Source of the DNA: Oscillospiraceae bacterium
GTDB taxonomy: Bacteria > Bacillota > Clostridia > Oscillospirales > Acutalibacteraceae
DNA: 60,075 bases
Assembly: GCA_015065605.1 (NCBI GenBank)
Contig: SVPZ01000014.1
Coordinates: forward strand, 1-60,075
Reading direction: 5' to 3'
Shown: positions 48,135-55,440 of the stretch, one piece after another
How the letters are laid out: each line of letters begins with the position of its first letter
Position numbering within the stretch: the first letter of the stretch is position 1
Notes under the pieces: generated by a model
The model's database searches: none
What the model was told of the DNA's origin: nothing
The model's input: the letters and a program-made list of their open reading frames with translations, nothing else
Program-made: the position numbers and the translations under genes

Positions 48135-50000
48135 ATGAAAGCAAAAATCAAAAGTATTATTTGTTTAGCGCTTATAGTTATTACGGTTGCTTCTCTTGCA
48201 GCCTGCGCAGGACGTGCGGTTCCGTCAGGTATTAATGACGACGGTGATTTCGTTTATACTATCGTTCGTTCAAGTTCTGCTACAAAAAACGAGGAAGATG
48301 CTTTTAAAAATCTTCGTACCGCAATGAAGAAAAATTTTGGCTTTAGTATAAACATAACCAAGGATGCAGTTGTTGAAGATTTTGACGGAAACTTTGAAAT
48401 TCTTATCGGTAATACCAATCGCGAAGAATCTGCAAAGGCAAGAGAGGTTCTTTTAAACAATAGAGTAAACAATTCATTCGATTTTATCGTAAAGGTAATT
48501 GACGATAAAATTTGTATAAACGCTGTCAGCGACGAAGTAATAGTGACTGCTGTTGATTGGTTTATACATACCTATTGCCAAAACCTTGAAAGCTGGTCGC
48601 TTTTAAAAAGTAATTATGAGTTTATTTATGAACACTCCGTTACTGCGGTTTCTCACTCTGTAGCAGGTAGGGATTTAGGCACCTTTACGGTTGTTTTGCC
48701 TCAAAAAACCTCCATTATGGTTGGAATCGCAACCGACGAATACGTTGATTACTTCACCAAAATGGGCTACGTTATAAAAGAACACGACGACGTAGATAAG
48801 GAAGAAGAGTATGAAATTCTTATAGGCGATACCACGCGTAAAGAAAGCGTAAATACTAAGGTTGAGGGTGATAACTACGTAATTAAGGTAGTGGGTAAAA
48901 AACTCGTTGTAAAGGGCGGTACCCACCTTGCTACGTGGCGTGGTGTTAAAGCATTGAACGAACAACTCGGCAAGGGTGAAACTATTAACTTTAGCGACGG
49001 ATATACCTTAAACGGTAAGTATGACGCCAACGAAAAGGGCACCTACACGTTAAACTGGTATGACGAATTTGAAGGCAGTACCATAGACTTTAATAAATGG
49101 TCCGATTACGGCAATCAGGCGGAAAAAAAGCCTACAGACTCTGCTCTCGGCGGAAAAATATATAATACAAACGTTTATAACGATTGTATGTATAAGGGCA
49201 GTGATATGCCTGCTAAACTGATTTATCAGTCTGACGGATATATTCATTTAGGAACCAAGCGTGTTAACGACGTGGATTTTATAGGCTCCGCAATTTCGAC
49301 TTGGTGGACAATGATTTACCGTTACGGCGCAATTGATATATTCATAGATATGGCTGAAAATCCTGCCACCGCTTCTTTGTGGCTTAACGGCGCAAACGTT
49401 GGTACCAAATCCTTCATAGAACGCTTCGGCAATTTGGAAAGACCCTGTATGCTGGAAGTTGATATTTTAGAAAACTTCGGTAACGATAATATGTTTGCTT
49501 CCAATATTCACAGATGGTGGTCAGACTACTACCCCGACGGTACTTATAAAGCCTCGGGACACAGTTCTACCATGACAACCGACCCTCAATATCAACCGGG
49601 AGCAAGTAACAGTAAACGACTTGAATATAATACCGAGAAATACGGCGATAATATGACCGATGGTTTCCATATGATTTCTTGCTATTGGGATGATAAGTGT
49701 ATGAAGTTTGCCTTTGACGGCAAGGTGTTCTGCACCTACGATTATACAGACCACGTCGGAACAAACGTATGCGCTTTGATGGATTACTTTATTGCTTCTA
49801 CCAATATGGGTAGTCCTACCTATGGCCCTACCTACCAAAAGGATGAACATAAGGATTTTTATGAAACTCAGATAGATTATATAAGAATTTATCAGACCGA
49901 TGCAGTAAACAGCCAGATGTTAACCGCCTGGCCGCAAAAGCAATCGAGCGGAGAATTAAAAATCAAATATCCCGAAAATCCCTTAGGCGGCAGTTATTAA
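48135..50000 (+). CDS. GH16-family glycoside hydrolase lipoprotein
   Basis: This 621-residue lipoprotein has the signal MKAKIKSIICLALIVITVAS with lipobox LAAC. The N-terminal half contains two similar alpha/beta domains marked by FEILIGNTNREES and YEILIGDTTRKES. The C-terminal half (about residues 305-600) is a GH16 beta-sandwich: LNWYDEFEGSTIDFNKW, then the catalytic ExDxxE as EVDILE (Glu441, Asp443, Glu446), and YIRIYQTD at the end. GH16 enzymes cut beta-1,3/1,4-glucans, agars, carrageenans or related polymers; laminarin-like glucan is one guess only. GGAGGAG precedes the ATG. It is co-transcribed with the giant anchor protein. Confidence 0.88.
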   Translation: MKAKIKSIICLALIVITVASLAACAGRAVPSGINDDGDFVYTIVRSSSATKNEEDAFKNLRTAMKKNFGFSINITKDAVVEDFDGNFEILIGNTNREESAKAREVLLNNRVNNSFDFIVKVIDDKICINAVSDEVIVTAVDWFIHTYCQNLESWSLLKSNYEFIYEHSVTAVSHSVAGRDLGTFTVVLPQKTSIMVGIATDEYVDYFTKMGYVIKEHDDVDKEEEYEILIGDTTRKESVNTKVEGDNYVIKVVGKKLVVKGGTHLATWRGVKALNEQLGKGETINFSDGYTLNGKYDANEKGTYTLNWYDEFEGSTIDFNKWSDYGNQAEKKPTDSALGGKIYNTNVYNDCMYKGSDMPAKLIYQSDGYIHLGTKRVNDVDFIGSAISTWWTMIYRYGAIDIFIDMAENPATASLWLNGANVGTKSFIERFGNLERPCMLEVDILENFGNDNMFASNIHRWWSDYYPDGTYKASGHSSTMTTDPQYQPGASNSKRLEYNTEKYGDNMTDGFHMISCYWDDKCMKFAFDGKVFCTYDYTDHVGTNVCALMDYFIASTNMGSPTYGPTYQKDEHKDFYETQIDYIRIYQTDAVNSQMLTAWPQKQSSGELKIKYPENPLGGSY

Positions 50001-50016
50001 TTAAAAGCAGTTTGCA

Positions 50017-50039
50017 GCGCTCTTCACTAAGAAGGGCGC
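50017..50039 (+). terminator. Probable terminator after the GH16 gene
   Basis: GCGCTCTTC (50017-50025) pairs with GAAGGGCGC (50031-50039) with one G-T pair. The U-tract is weak (CGCTTATTATA). Confidence 0.5.
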
Positions 50040-50090
50040 CGCTTATTATATGTGTGAAAAATTTTTTCCGTTTTAAAAAATCAATTTCAC

Positions 50091-50119
50091 TTTACAAAAC
50101 CGACTTTTTAATATACTAT
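50091..50119 (+). promoter_or_regulatory. Promoter of the TIM-barrel hydrolase-like gene
   Basis: TTTACA (50091-50096), a 17-base spacer and TACTAT (50114-50119). Confidence 0.55.
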
Positions 50120-50150
50120 AAATATATACTGTTATTTGGAGGAAATAAAA

Positions 50151-52205
50151 ATGAAAGACGCTTTTAATAATAAAGTTCCCGCTCCTTTCACAAACGTAGA
50201 AACTGTTGAAACCGAAAAGGGTTGCGAAATTTCTCTTTGGGGCAGAACCTATAAAATCGACAATAATCTTCTTTTTTCATCCATTACCTCTCAGGGTGAA
50301 GAATTACTTGCTTCTCCTATAAGAATTAAAGCAGGTGAAAACGGACACGACGTAATCTGGCGTGATATTGACGTAATAGTTGGTGAAACCACCGACCAAC
50401 ACGCCTACGTTTATACCACTGCGCAGAGTGACGCATTTATCGTTAATATTTCTACCAAGGTGGAATTTGACGGTCTTGCAACTTTAGACGTAAAGCTTAT
50501 GCCTAAGGGTTATACCGTTCCTCAGCTTTTCGGTCTTGAGTCAAAAGAAAGCACTCCTACGCTTCTCGACTATTTCCATATTGAAATTCCGATTAAGGAT
50601 GATATTGCAAAGCTTTATCACGTTTCTCCCAATAAGGTACATCCCGATGATGAGGGTAATACCGGAAATATGGATAAATATTCAAGCAGTGCTTATTTGG
50701 GGGATAAGAATGCCGACCTTGATTTTGCCTCTATTCTTTACGTGGGTAACGACGATAAGGGTCTTTTCACCTATTGCGAGTCCAACGAATTGTGGCAACC
50801 CGTAGAAAAAGAAAAATCCTATCAGTTTGTTGACGGCGGCGACCATACCGTAGTTCGTATGCGTTTGCTTGACAGTCAGCCTTACGCTTGGCAGGACGTT
50901 GACGCTAAGTTCGGTCAGTATAAATATCCTGCTATTTGTTATAGAATCGCTTTTCAGGCTTCTCCCGTTAAGGCATTCCCGAGTAATCCTTATAAAGAAA
51001 AACTTTTACATATCGACTGTTTTAAGAAAATTCAGGGCGATTATATCGACTTCCTTGCAAATCCTGTTGTTGAGGGCGATACCGAAATCGGTTACGACAG
51101 AATGAAGCGCCTTGGCGTTACTACTCTCGTTCTACACGAAAAGTGGAACAATATTCAAAACTACTGGAAATTAACCAAGCGTACCGAACGTCAGCTTACC
51201 ACCATAATAGAAGAATGTCACAAGCGTGGTATAAAGGTAGTGCCTTATTTCGGTTACGAGGTTTCTACAATGGCAGAAATTTTTGCCGATAATAAGGATG
51301 AAGTTGCTCTGCTCAGAAAGGGCGAAGAAACAAGAAGCGTTCAGTGGTACCGTTTCCCCGCACAACGTGAAATCCCCGTTTGCTACTGCAGCAGTATCGC
51401 CGATAAATTTGTTGACGGCCTTGAAGCGCTCGTAGATAAATATAACTTCGACGGTGTTTATCTTGACGGAACCGCTATGACGAGAGCCTGTCAGAACCGT
51501 GCTCACGGTTGCGGATATATTGACAGAGAGGGCAACCTTCAGCCTACCTACAGAATGTATCCCATAAGAAATATGTTCAAGCGTCTTTACGAGGTATTCA
51601 GCAGCAGAGGAAAGATTATTAACTGCCACATTTCCGACTGTGTAAACTGCGGTGTGTTAAGCTTCTGCGATTCTTTGTGGATGGGCGAATACATTCAGTA
51701 TAATCTCGTTAAAGAAGGCATTAACGATATGCCCGACGGATATTTACGCGCTTCCCACTCAGGCAGAAACTTTGGTATTCCTACCGAGTTTATAGTTTAC
51801 GAAAACAGACCTATCTGGAATTTCGAGGACGCTCTCGTTTTCGCTATGCTTCACGGAATTCTTCCCCGTCCCAACGATATAGGCTATCCTCTTGAATTTA
51901 TGTCGGGTGTTTGGAAAATAATCGATAAATTCGATTTAGACGGCGCTCAGTTCGTGCCTTACCATAATAATCCTTATTTTGTAAGCGATAACGAGAACAT
52001 TAAAATCAGCGCCTTTAAGAAGGACGGTAAGTGGCTTCTCTTCGTTGCAAACGCAGACGGCTACGACCAGGGCGAAGTTACCATAAACGGCTTTGACGGT
52101 AAAAAGATATTCTGCGAAAGCTGTGGAAAAGAACTTAAGGCAGAAAACGGAAAACTCACCCTTTCCTTCAATAGATTCGCTCATTACTTTATTACGGTTG
52201 AATAA
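50151..52205 (+). CDS. Putative cytoplasmic glycoside-hydrolase-like protein (beta-sandwich plus TIM barrel)
   Basis: This 684-residue protein lacks a signal peptide. Residues about 1-290 are beta-rich, resembling the N-terminal domain of clan GH-D-like enzymes. Residues about 300-600 form a TIM barrel (MKRLGVTTLVLHEKWN, CHKRGIKVVPYFGYEVS, KYNFDGVYLDGTAMT with Asp439), and a small C-terminal beta domain follows. It resembles glycoside-hydrolase-domain proteins grouped as DUF6259/DUF6067, but I cannot assign a CAZy family. The ATG at 50151 follows TTGGAGG; an ATG 15 bases upstream overlaps that ribosome site. It probably processes imported oligosaccharides released by the GH16. Confidence 0.7.
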   Translation: MKDAFNNKVPAPFTNVETVETEKGCEISLWGRTYKIDNNLLFSSITSQGEELLASPIRIKAGENGHDVIWRDIDVIVGETTDQHAYVYTTAQSDAFIVNISTKVEFDGLATLDVKLMPKGYTVPQLFGLESKESTPTLLDYFHIEIPIKDDIAKLYHVSPNKVHPDDEGNTGNMDKYSSSAYLGDKNADLDFASILYVGNDDKGLFTYCESNELWQPVEKEKSYQFVDGGDHTVVRMRLLDSQPYAWQDVDAKFGQYKYPAICYRIAFQASPVKAFPSNPYKEKLLHIDCFKKIQGDYIDFLANPVVEGDTEIGYDRMKRLGVTTLVLHEKWNNIQNYWKLTKRTERQLTTIIEECHKRGIKVVPYFGYEVSTMAEIFADNKDEVALLRKGEETRSVQWYRFPAQREIPVCYCSSIADKFVDGLEALVDKYNFDGVYLDGTAMTRACQNRAHGCGYIDREGNLQPTYRMYPIRNMFKRLYEVFSSRGKIINCHISDCVNCGVLSFCDSLWMGEYIQYNLVKEGINDMPDGYLRASHSGRNFGIPTEFIVYENRPIWNFEDALVFAMLHGILPRPNDIGYPLEFMSGVWKIIDKFDLDGAQFVPYHNNPYFVSDNENIKISAFKKDGKWLLFVANADGYDQGEVTINGFDGKKIFCESCGKELKAENGKLTLSFNRFAHYFITVE

Positions 52206-52211
52206 AAAAAT

Positions 52212-52238
52212 TCCCCAACGAGCGTTGGGGAGTTTTTT
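52212..52238 (+). terminator. Terminator of the TIM-barrel hydrolase-like gene
   Basis: CCCCAAC (52213-52219) pairs with GTTGGGG (52224-52230) around GAGC, followed by AGTTTTTTT. Confidence 0.88.
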
Positions 52239-52245
52239 TAATCTA

Positions 52246-52357
52246 GGGTCTAGGATCTAGGGTATAGGATCTAGGGTATAGGATCTAGGGTCTAGGATCT
52301 AGGGTATAGGATCTAGGGTCTAGGATCTAGGGTCTAGGATCTAGGGTCTAGGATCTA
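52246..52357. repeat. Eight tandem copies of a 14-bp CTAG-rich repeat
   Basis: The unit GGGTCTAGGATCTA is repeated eight times without a gap; units 2, 3 and 5 read GGGTATAGGATCTA. A partial copy (ATCTA) precedes the array. The array is intergenic, directly after a terminator. It has no spacers, so it is not CRISPR. Confidence 0.95.
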
Positions 52358-52406
52358 GGGGTCGCCACTCCCGTTTTGGTAATGTAAATCTATATTGTTA
52401 TTTTTG

Positions 52407-52496
52407 CCTTCCCCTTTGTGTGGAGGGGAGGGGGGACGGAGTATGTCGGTGGGAGGATTGTTTTCTCTTCGGGCAACCGAGGACGTTTGCCCCTAC
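52407..52496. repeat. Two GC-rich intergenic hairpins
   Basis: The rest of this 413-base gap is non-coding. CCTTCCCC (52407-52414) pairs with GGGGAGGG (52425-52432). CGGG (52470-52473) begins a second hairpin GGGCAA/TTGCCC ending CCCCTAC (52490-52496), whose ends match the hairpin repeat family at 59843-60046. Confidence 0.6.
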
Positions 52497-52543
52497 AAAA
52501 TACCAAGCAATCTCTACTGAAACATCGTCCCTTGTGTTTTCAA

Positions 52544-52575
52544 AAATAAAAACGACCGTGAGGTCGTTTTTATTT
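52544..52575 (-). terminator. Terminator of the rubrerythrin gene
   Basis: AAATAAAAACGACC (52544-52557) and GGTCGTTTTTATTT (52562-52575) pair perfectly around GTGA. It lies 44 bases beyond the rubrerythrin stop. Confidence 0.85.
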
Positions 52576-52618
52576 ACGGGTAATATTAAATTTTGGGTAG
52601 TTATTAAAAATCTTTCGA

Positions 52619-53152
52619 TTAATAATTTTCTTGTCTTACTTCGAAGTAAGATTCGGGATGTGCGCAAACGGGGCAAACCTTGGGAGCCTTAAGACCAACT
52701 ACGATGTGACCGCAGTTACGGCATTCCCAAACGGTAACGCTGCTCTTTTCGAATACAGCCTTGGTTTCAACGTTTTTAAGAAGAGCGCGATATCTTTCTT
52801 CGTGAGCCTTTTCGATAGCGGCAACGGCTCTGAACTTGAATGCAAGAGCGGTAAAGCCTTCTTCTTCAGCCTCTTTAGCGAAGGTGTCGTACATATCGGT
52901 CCACTCATAGTTTTCGCCTTCGGCAGCAGCCAAAAGGTTAGCAGCGGTATCACCGAGTCCGCCAAGCTCTTTAAACCACATTTTAGCGTGTTCTTTTTCG
53001 TTTTCAGCAGTCTTTAAGAAGAGAGCGGCAATCTGCTCGTAACCTTCTTTTTTAGCAACAGATGCAAAGTAGGTGTATTTGTTTCTTGCCTGAGATTCGC
53101 CTGCGAAAGCTGCCTGTAAGTTTTTTTCGGTTTTAGTTCCTTTGAGTTCCAT
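52619..53152 (-). CDS. rbr: Rubrerythrin
   Basis: This 177-residue peroxide-reducing non-haem iron protein has an N-terminal ferritin-like di-iron domain with the paired E-x2-H type ligands ([31 protein letters not shown]). A C-terminal rubredoxin domain has C-x2-C pairs CRNCGH and CPVCAH. It uses NADH-derived electrons to reduce H2O2 to water, a main peroxide defence of anaerobes. AAAGGAG precedes the ATG. It lies 70 bases downstream of perR, on the same strand. Confidence 0.95.
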   Translation of the reverse strand: MELKGTKTEKNLQAAFAGESQARNKYTYFASVAKKEGYEQIAALFLKTAENEKEHAKMWFKELGGLGDTAANLLAAAEGENYEWTDMYDTFAKEAEEEGFTALAFKFRAVAAIEKAHEERYRALLKNVETKAVFEKSSVTVWECRNCGHIVVGLKAPKVCPVCAHPESYFEVRQENY

Positions 53153-53190
53153 GAAATTATCTCCTTTTATTTAAAAAAATATTTGTTTAT

Positions 53191-53219
53191 ATTTTAACCG
53201 ATTTCTCGGTTTTTAGCAA
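53191..53219 (-). promoter_or_regulatory. Promoter of rbr with palindromic spacer
   Basis: Minus-strand TTGCTA (53219-53214), a 17-base spacer and TAAAAT (53196-53191). The spacer contains a perfect AACCGA-GAAA-TCGGTT inverted repeat. No Per-box sequence is evident here. Confidence 0.55.
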
Positions 53220-53222
53220 TAC

Positions 53223-53585
53223 TTATTTGCAATTATTACATAAATAATCAAGATTTAAGTTATATGAAATTATATCTTCCTTTAAATTTTCTCTTAAATG
53301 CTCTAAAAAATCGGGAATAACCACGTCTTTTACCGATTTGCAGTTTTTACAAATCAAATGGTCGTGAAGAACAGGGGAGCGGTCAAATAAATCGGCTGAA
53401 TCGGGAATTTTTACCTTTCCTATCATTCCGCCCAGATATAAAGCGTTAAGATTATTATAAACGGTGGCAAGCGCTATGCCGGGCATCTTATCACGGGCAA
53501 GTATATAAATTTCATCAGCCGATAAATGTCCGTCCATATTCTTTACAATATCCAGAATAAGACTTCGCTGTTTAGTGAGTAACAT
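53223..53585 (-). CDS. perR: PerR-type Fur family peroxide-responsive regulator
   Basis: This 120-residue Fur-family repressor is slightly short for the family. It has a winged helix (LSADEIYILARDKMPGIALATVYNNLNAL) and a dimerisation domain with the structural zinc pairs CKNC and CNNC, plus the metal-binding H-D-H (LHDHLIC). The start at 53585 follows GGAGGTA; an upstream in-frame ATG at 53645 lies across the promoter. A perfect Per-box-like 7-1-7 repeat lies directly downstream of its own -10, and rubrerythrin follows, so PerR is favoured over Fur or Zur. Confidence 0.88.
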   Translation of the reverse strand: MLLTKQRSLILDIVKNMDGHLSADEIYILARDKMPGIALATVYNNLNALYLGGMIGKVKIPDSADLFDRSPVLHDHLICKNCKSVKDVVIPDFLEHLRENLKEDIISYNLNLDYLCNNCK

Positions 53586-53614
53586 AGCTACCTCCTTTTT
53601 TGCGAATTTAAGAA

Positions 53615-53629
53615 TTAGAATTATTCTAA
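53615..53629. promoter_or_regulatory. Per box (PerR operator) upstream of perR
   Basis: TTAGAAT-T-ATTCTAA is a perfect 7-1-7 inverted repeat close to the Per-box consensus TTATAAT-N-ATTATAA. It lies just downstream of the perR -10 box (53640-53635), at the expected start of transcription, the classic position for autorepression. Confidence 0.8.
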
Positions 53630-53634
53630 ATCTA

Positions 53635-53662
53635 ATTATACACAAAAAGTCAAGCTTGTCAA
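53635..53662 (-). promoter_or_regulatory. Promoter of perR
   Basis: Minus-strand TTGACA (53662-53657), a 16-base spacer and TATAAT (53640-53635). Confidence 0.75.
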
Positions 53663-53679
53663 CAGTTTTTTAAAAAATA

Positions 53680-53708
53680 TTGAAAAAATTTTTGAAAAAA
53701 TGTATAAT
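53680..53708 (+). promoter_or_regulatory. Promoter of the acyl-ACP thioesterase gene
   Basis: TTGAAA (53680-53685), a 17-base spacer and TATAAT (53703-53708). Transcription would start near 53715, after the upstream in-frame ATG at 53700, which excludes that start codon. Confidence 0.7.
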
Positions 53709-53732
53709 CAGTTAAAAGAAGGGATGAAGTCA

Positions 53733-54446
53733 ATGTTTTACGATAAGAAAGTTTATATACCCACCGAATATTGCGACTATACTATAAGACTTGGTTACTG
53801 TCAGTCATTTTTCCTTTTGCAAAACGCTATGATAGACGGTTTTGAGGTTTATGACTGCGGAAATAAGGGACTTGGTGAAAGGTGCAACGCCTATTGGGCA
53901 GTTACCAAAACTAAATTACATATTAATAAACGTGCTTTTTGGGGCGAAACGGTTGACGTTAAATCCGACTATATAAACGACGGTAAACTGCGTGTTAACG
54001 TTAAAACAAATGCATTTAACAGTAATGGCGAACCGCTTTTTAATGGCGCTCAGGAGCTTTGCGTTTTGGATAAAGAAAGCCACCGAGTAAAAAGACTTAG
54101 TGATACCTGTCTGCCGAAACCTGAAAAACAGGAACCTATGGCTGAATTCGAGAAATTTAAAATTCCCGAAAATTCCTGCGCTTCATATGAACTTACCGTA
54201 AGGAGTCAGCATATCGATATGTCACGCCACGTTAATAATATAGAATATATACGAATGGCGCTTGATTTATTCTCGGTGGATGAGCTTATTGAAAATGATA
54301 TAACCGATATTGAGGTTCATTATATCGGCGAATGCAGAGAAGGGGAAACTCTTTTTTGTCGGCGCTTTGACGAGGGTAATATAAGTTTCGTAACCATCAG
54401 TAAAGAAAATAAAAAATGCTTTGAAATGAAAATAATCCGTCGTTGA
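53733..54446 (+). CDS. Acyl-ACP thioesterase (FatA-like)
   Basis: This 237-residue double-hotdog protein (PF01643) hydrolyses acyl-acyl carrier protein to free fatty acid. The first hotdog carries AYWAVTKTKLHINKRAFWGE; the second carries QHIDMSRHVNNIEYIRM, with the D-x3-HVNN catalytic pattern. The start at 53733 is chosen from the promoter position and AAGGGA upstream. It stands alone next to perR and an AraC gene. Possible roles are membrane lipid turnover or fatty-acid release. Confidence 0.88.
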   Translation: MFYDKKVYIPTEYCDYTIRLGYCQSFFLLQNAMIDGFEVYDCGNKGLGERCNAYWAVTKTKLHINKRAFWGETVDVKSDYINDGKLRVNVKTNAFNSNGEPLFNGAQELCVLDKESHRVKRLSDTCLPKPEKQEPMAEFEKFKIPENSCASYELTVRSQHIDMSRHVNNIEYIRMALDLFSVDELIENDITDIEVHYIGECREGETLFCRRFDEGNISFVTISKENKKCFEMKIIRR

Positions 54447-54456
54447 CGGATTATTT
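54430..54456. terminator. Bidirectional terminator overlapping two stop codons
   Basis: AAATAATCCGTC (54430-54441) and GACGGATTATTT (54445-54456) pair perfectly around GTT. The last codons of the thioesterase gene and of the convergent AraC gene both lie within the stem. Confidence 0.85.
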
Positions 54457-55263
54457 TTTATGCTTTTCACGGTATTGCTTCGGGGAAATGCCCTTATGGT
54501 GTTTAAAGGCTTTTGAAAAAGCCGCCAAATCGCTGTATCCTGCTTTCTCGGCAACTTCGCTTAAAAGCAAATCCGACTGCTTTAAAATTTCACAAGAAGC
54601 GGAAATTCTATAGTTGTCGATATATTCCTTCGGTGAAACGCCTACCTCTTTTTTAAATAAATCGCAAAAATAACTGCGGTTTAAATTAAGAGTTTCAGCA
54701 ATACTGTTTACCGTTATTTTTTGAATGTAATGTCTGTGTATAATTTTTAATGCTTCGTTTATATAACGGCTATAGTGTTTTGGTGTAGGCATATCGGTAT
54801 CTAAAATCGAAATTATTTTCCAGATAAGGCTTGTCGCATATGCGCTCTGTCCATGCGTCATATCCTTTATTTTGGTAAATTCCAAAAAAATTTCTCTCAA
54901 ATTTTCGCAGTGAATAACACCCGTTTCAAAAACCTTTGGCAGTTTTTCGTTACATTCAAAGTCTATCCATATACTTTCCCAACAATCATTACCGTAACAG
55001 CCGTAATCAACCAAATCTCCCCTGTGCATTATTATTAAATCACCGCTTTTTGGGGAGTAATTGCCATATGGACTTTCAAAACTGCCTTGTCCTTTGAGTA
55101 TGAACTGAAAAATAAAACACTTTCTTCTAAAGGGCCCGTAAATATGCCCCTTTGAACATTTTGAGTGACCTATATTTAAGGGCCTGATACTCGAATAAGG
55201 TCCGTCTTTTTTTTGAAATGAATAATAGTCTATTAAATTTTCTACTATTTCGGTTTTTGTCAT
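54451..55263 (-). CDS. AraC family transcriptional regulator
   Basis: This 270-residue regulator has a cupin-type sensor (FIFQFILKGQGSFES, residues about 49-63) and a C-terminal AraC double HTH (VNSIAETLNLNRSYFCDLFKK; LSEVAEKAGYSDLAAFSKAFKH). GGTGAG lies just upstream of the ATG, and the promoter is probably TTTACA with TATAAT near 55293-55322. It is divergent from the giant metallophosphoesterase protein gene, 177 bases away, and is its likely sugar-responsive activator. Confidence 0.9.
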   Translation of the reverse strand: MTKTEIVENLIDYYSFQKKDGPYSSIRPLNIGHSKCSKGHIYGPFRRKCFIFQFILKGQGSFESPYGNYSPKSGDLIIMHRGDLVDYGCYGNDCWESIWIDFECNEKLPKVFETGVIHCENLREIFLEFTKIKDMTHGQSAYATSLIWKIISILDTDMPTPKHYSRYINEALKIIHRHYIQKITVNSIAETLNLNRSYFCDLFKKEVGVSPKEYIDNYRISASCEILKQSDLLLSEVAEKAGYSDLAAFSKAFKHHKGISPKQYREKHKK

Positions 55264-55363
55264 AAACTCACCATATATTTATAATTTGCTAACATTATAA
55301 CAAAAAAACCTTGGATTTGTAAATAAATAATTTGAAAACGCGACAAAATGACAAATATTTGCT

Positions 55364-55403
55364 ACATAATACTATGTGAATATGGTTAAAAAAGAGATAT
55401 AAT
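55364..55403 (+). promoter_or_regulatory. Promoter and small inverted repeat upstream of the metallophosphoesterase protein gene
   Basis: A -35-like TGTGAA (55375-55380), a 17-base spacer and TATAAT (55398-55403). The weak -35 is overlapped by ACATA-ATAC-TATGT (55364-55377), and GACAAA direct repeats lie near 55342-55356. Activator dependence is plausible. Confidence 0.45.
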
Positions 55404-55440
55404 TTTAAAAAATAAAGTTATTACTTTAGGAGAGAAGAAA

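Noticed and set aside
52246-52357. Possible CRISPR array
   Set aside because: Units are 14 bp and contiguous with no unique spacers; no cas gene is present.
52420-52460. G-quadruplex in the G-rich stretch
   Set aside because: Only two long G-runs are close together; the stretch pairs better as a hairpin with the upstream CCTTCCCC.
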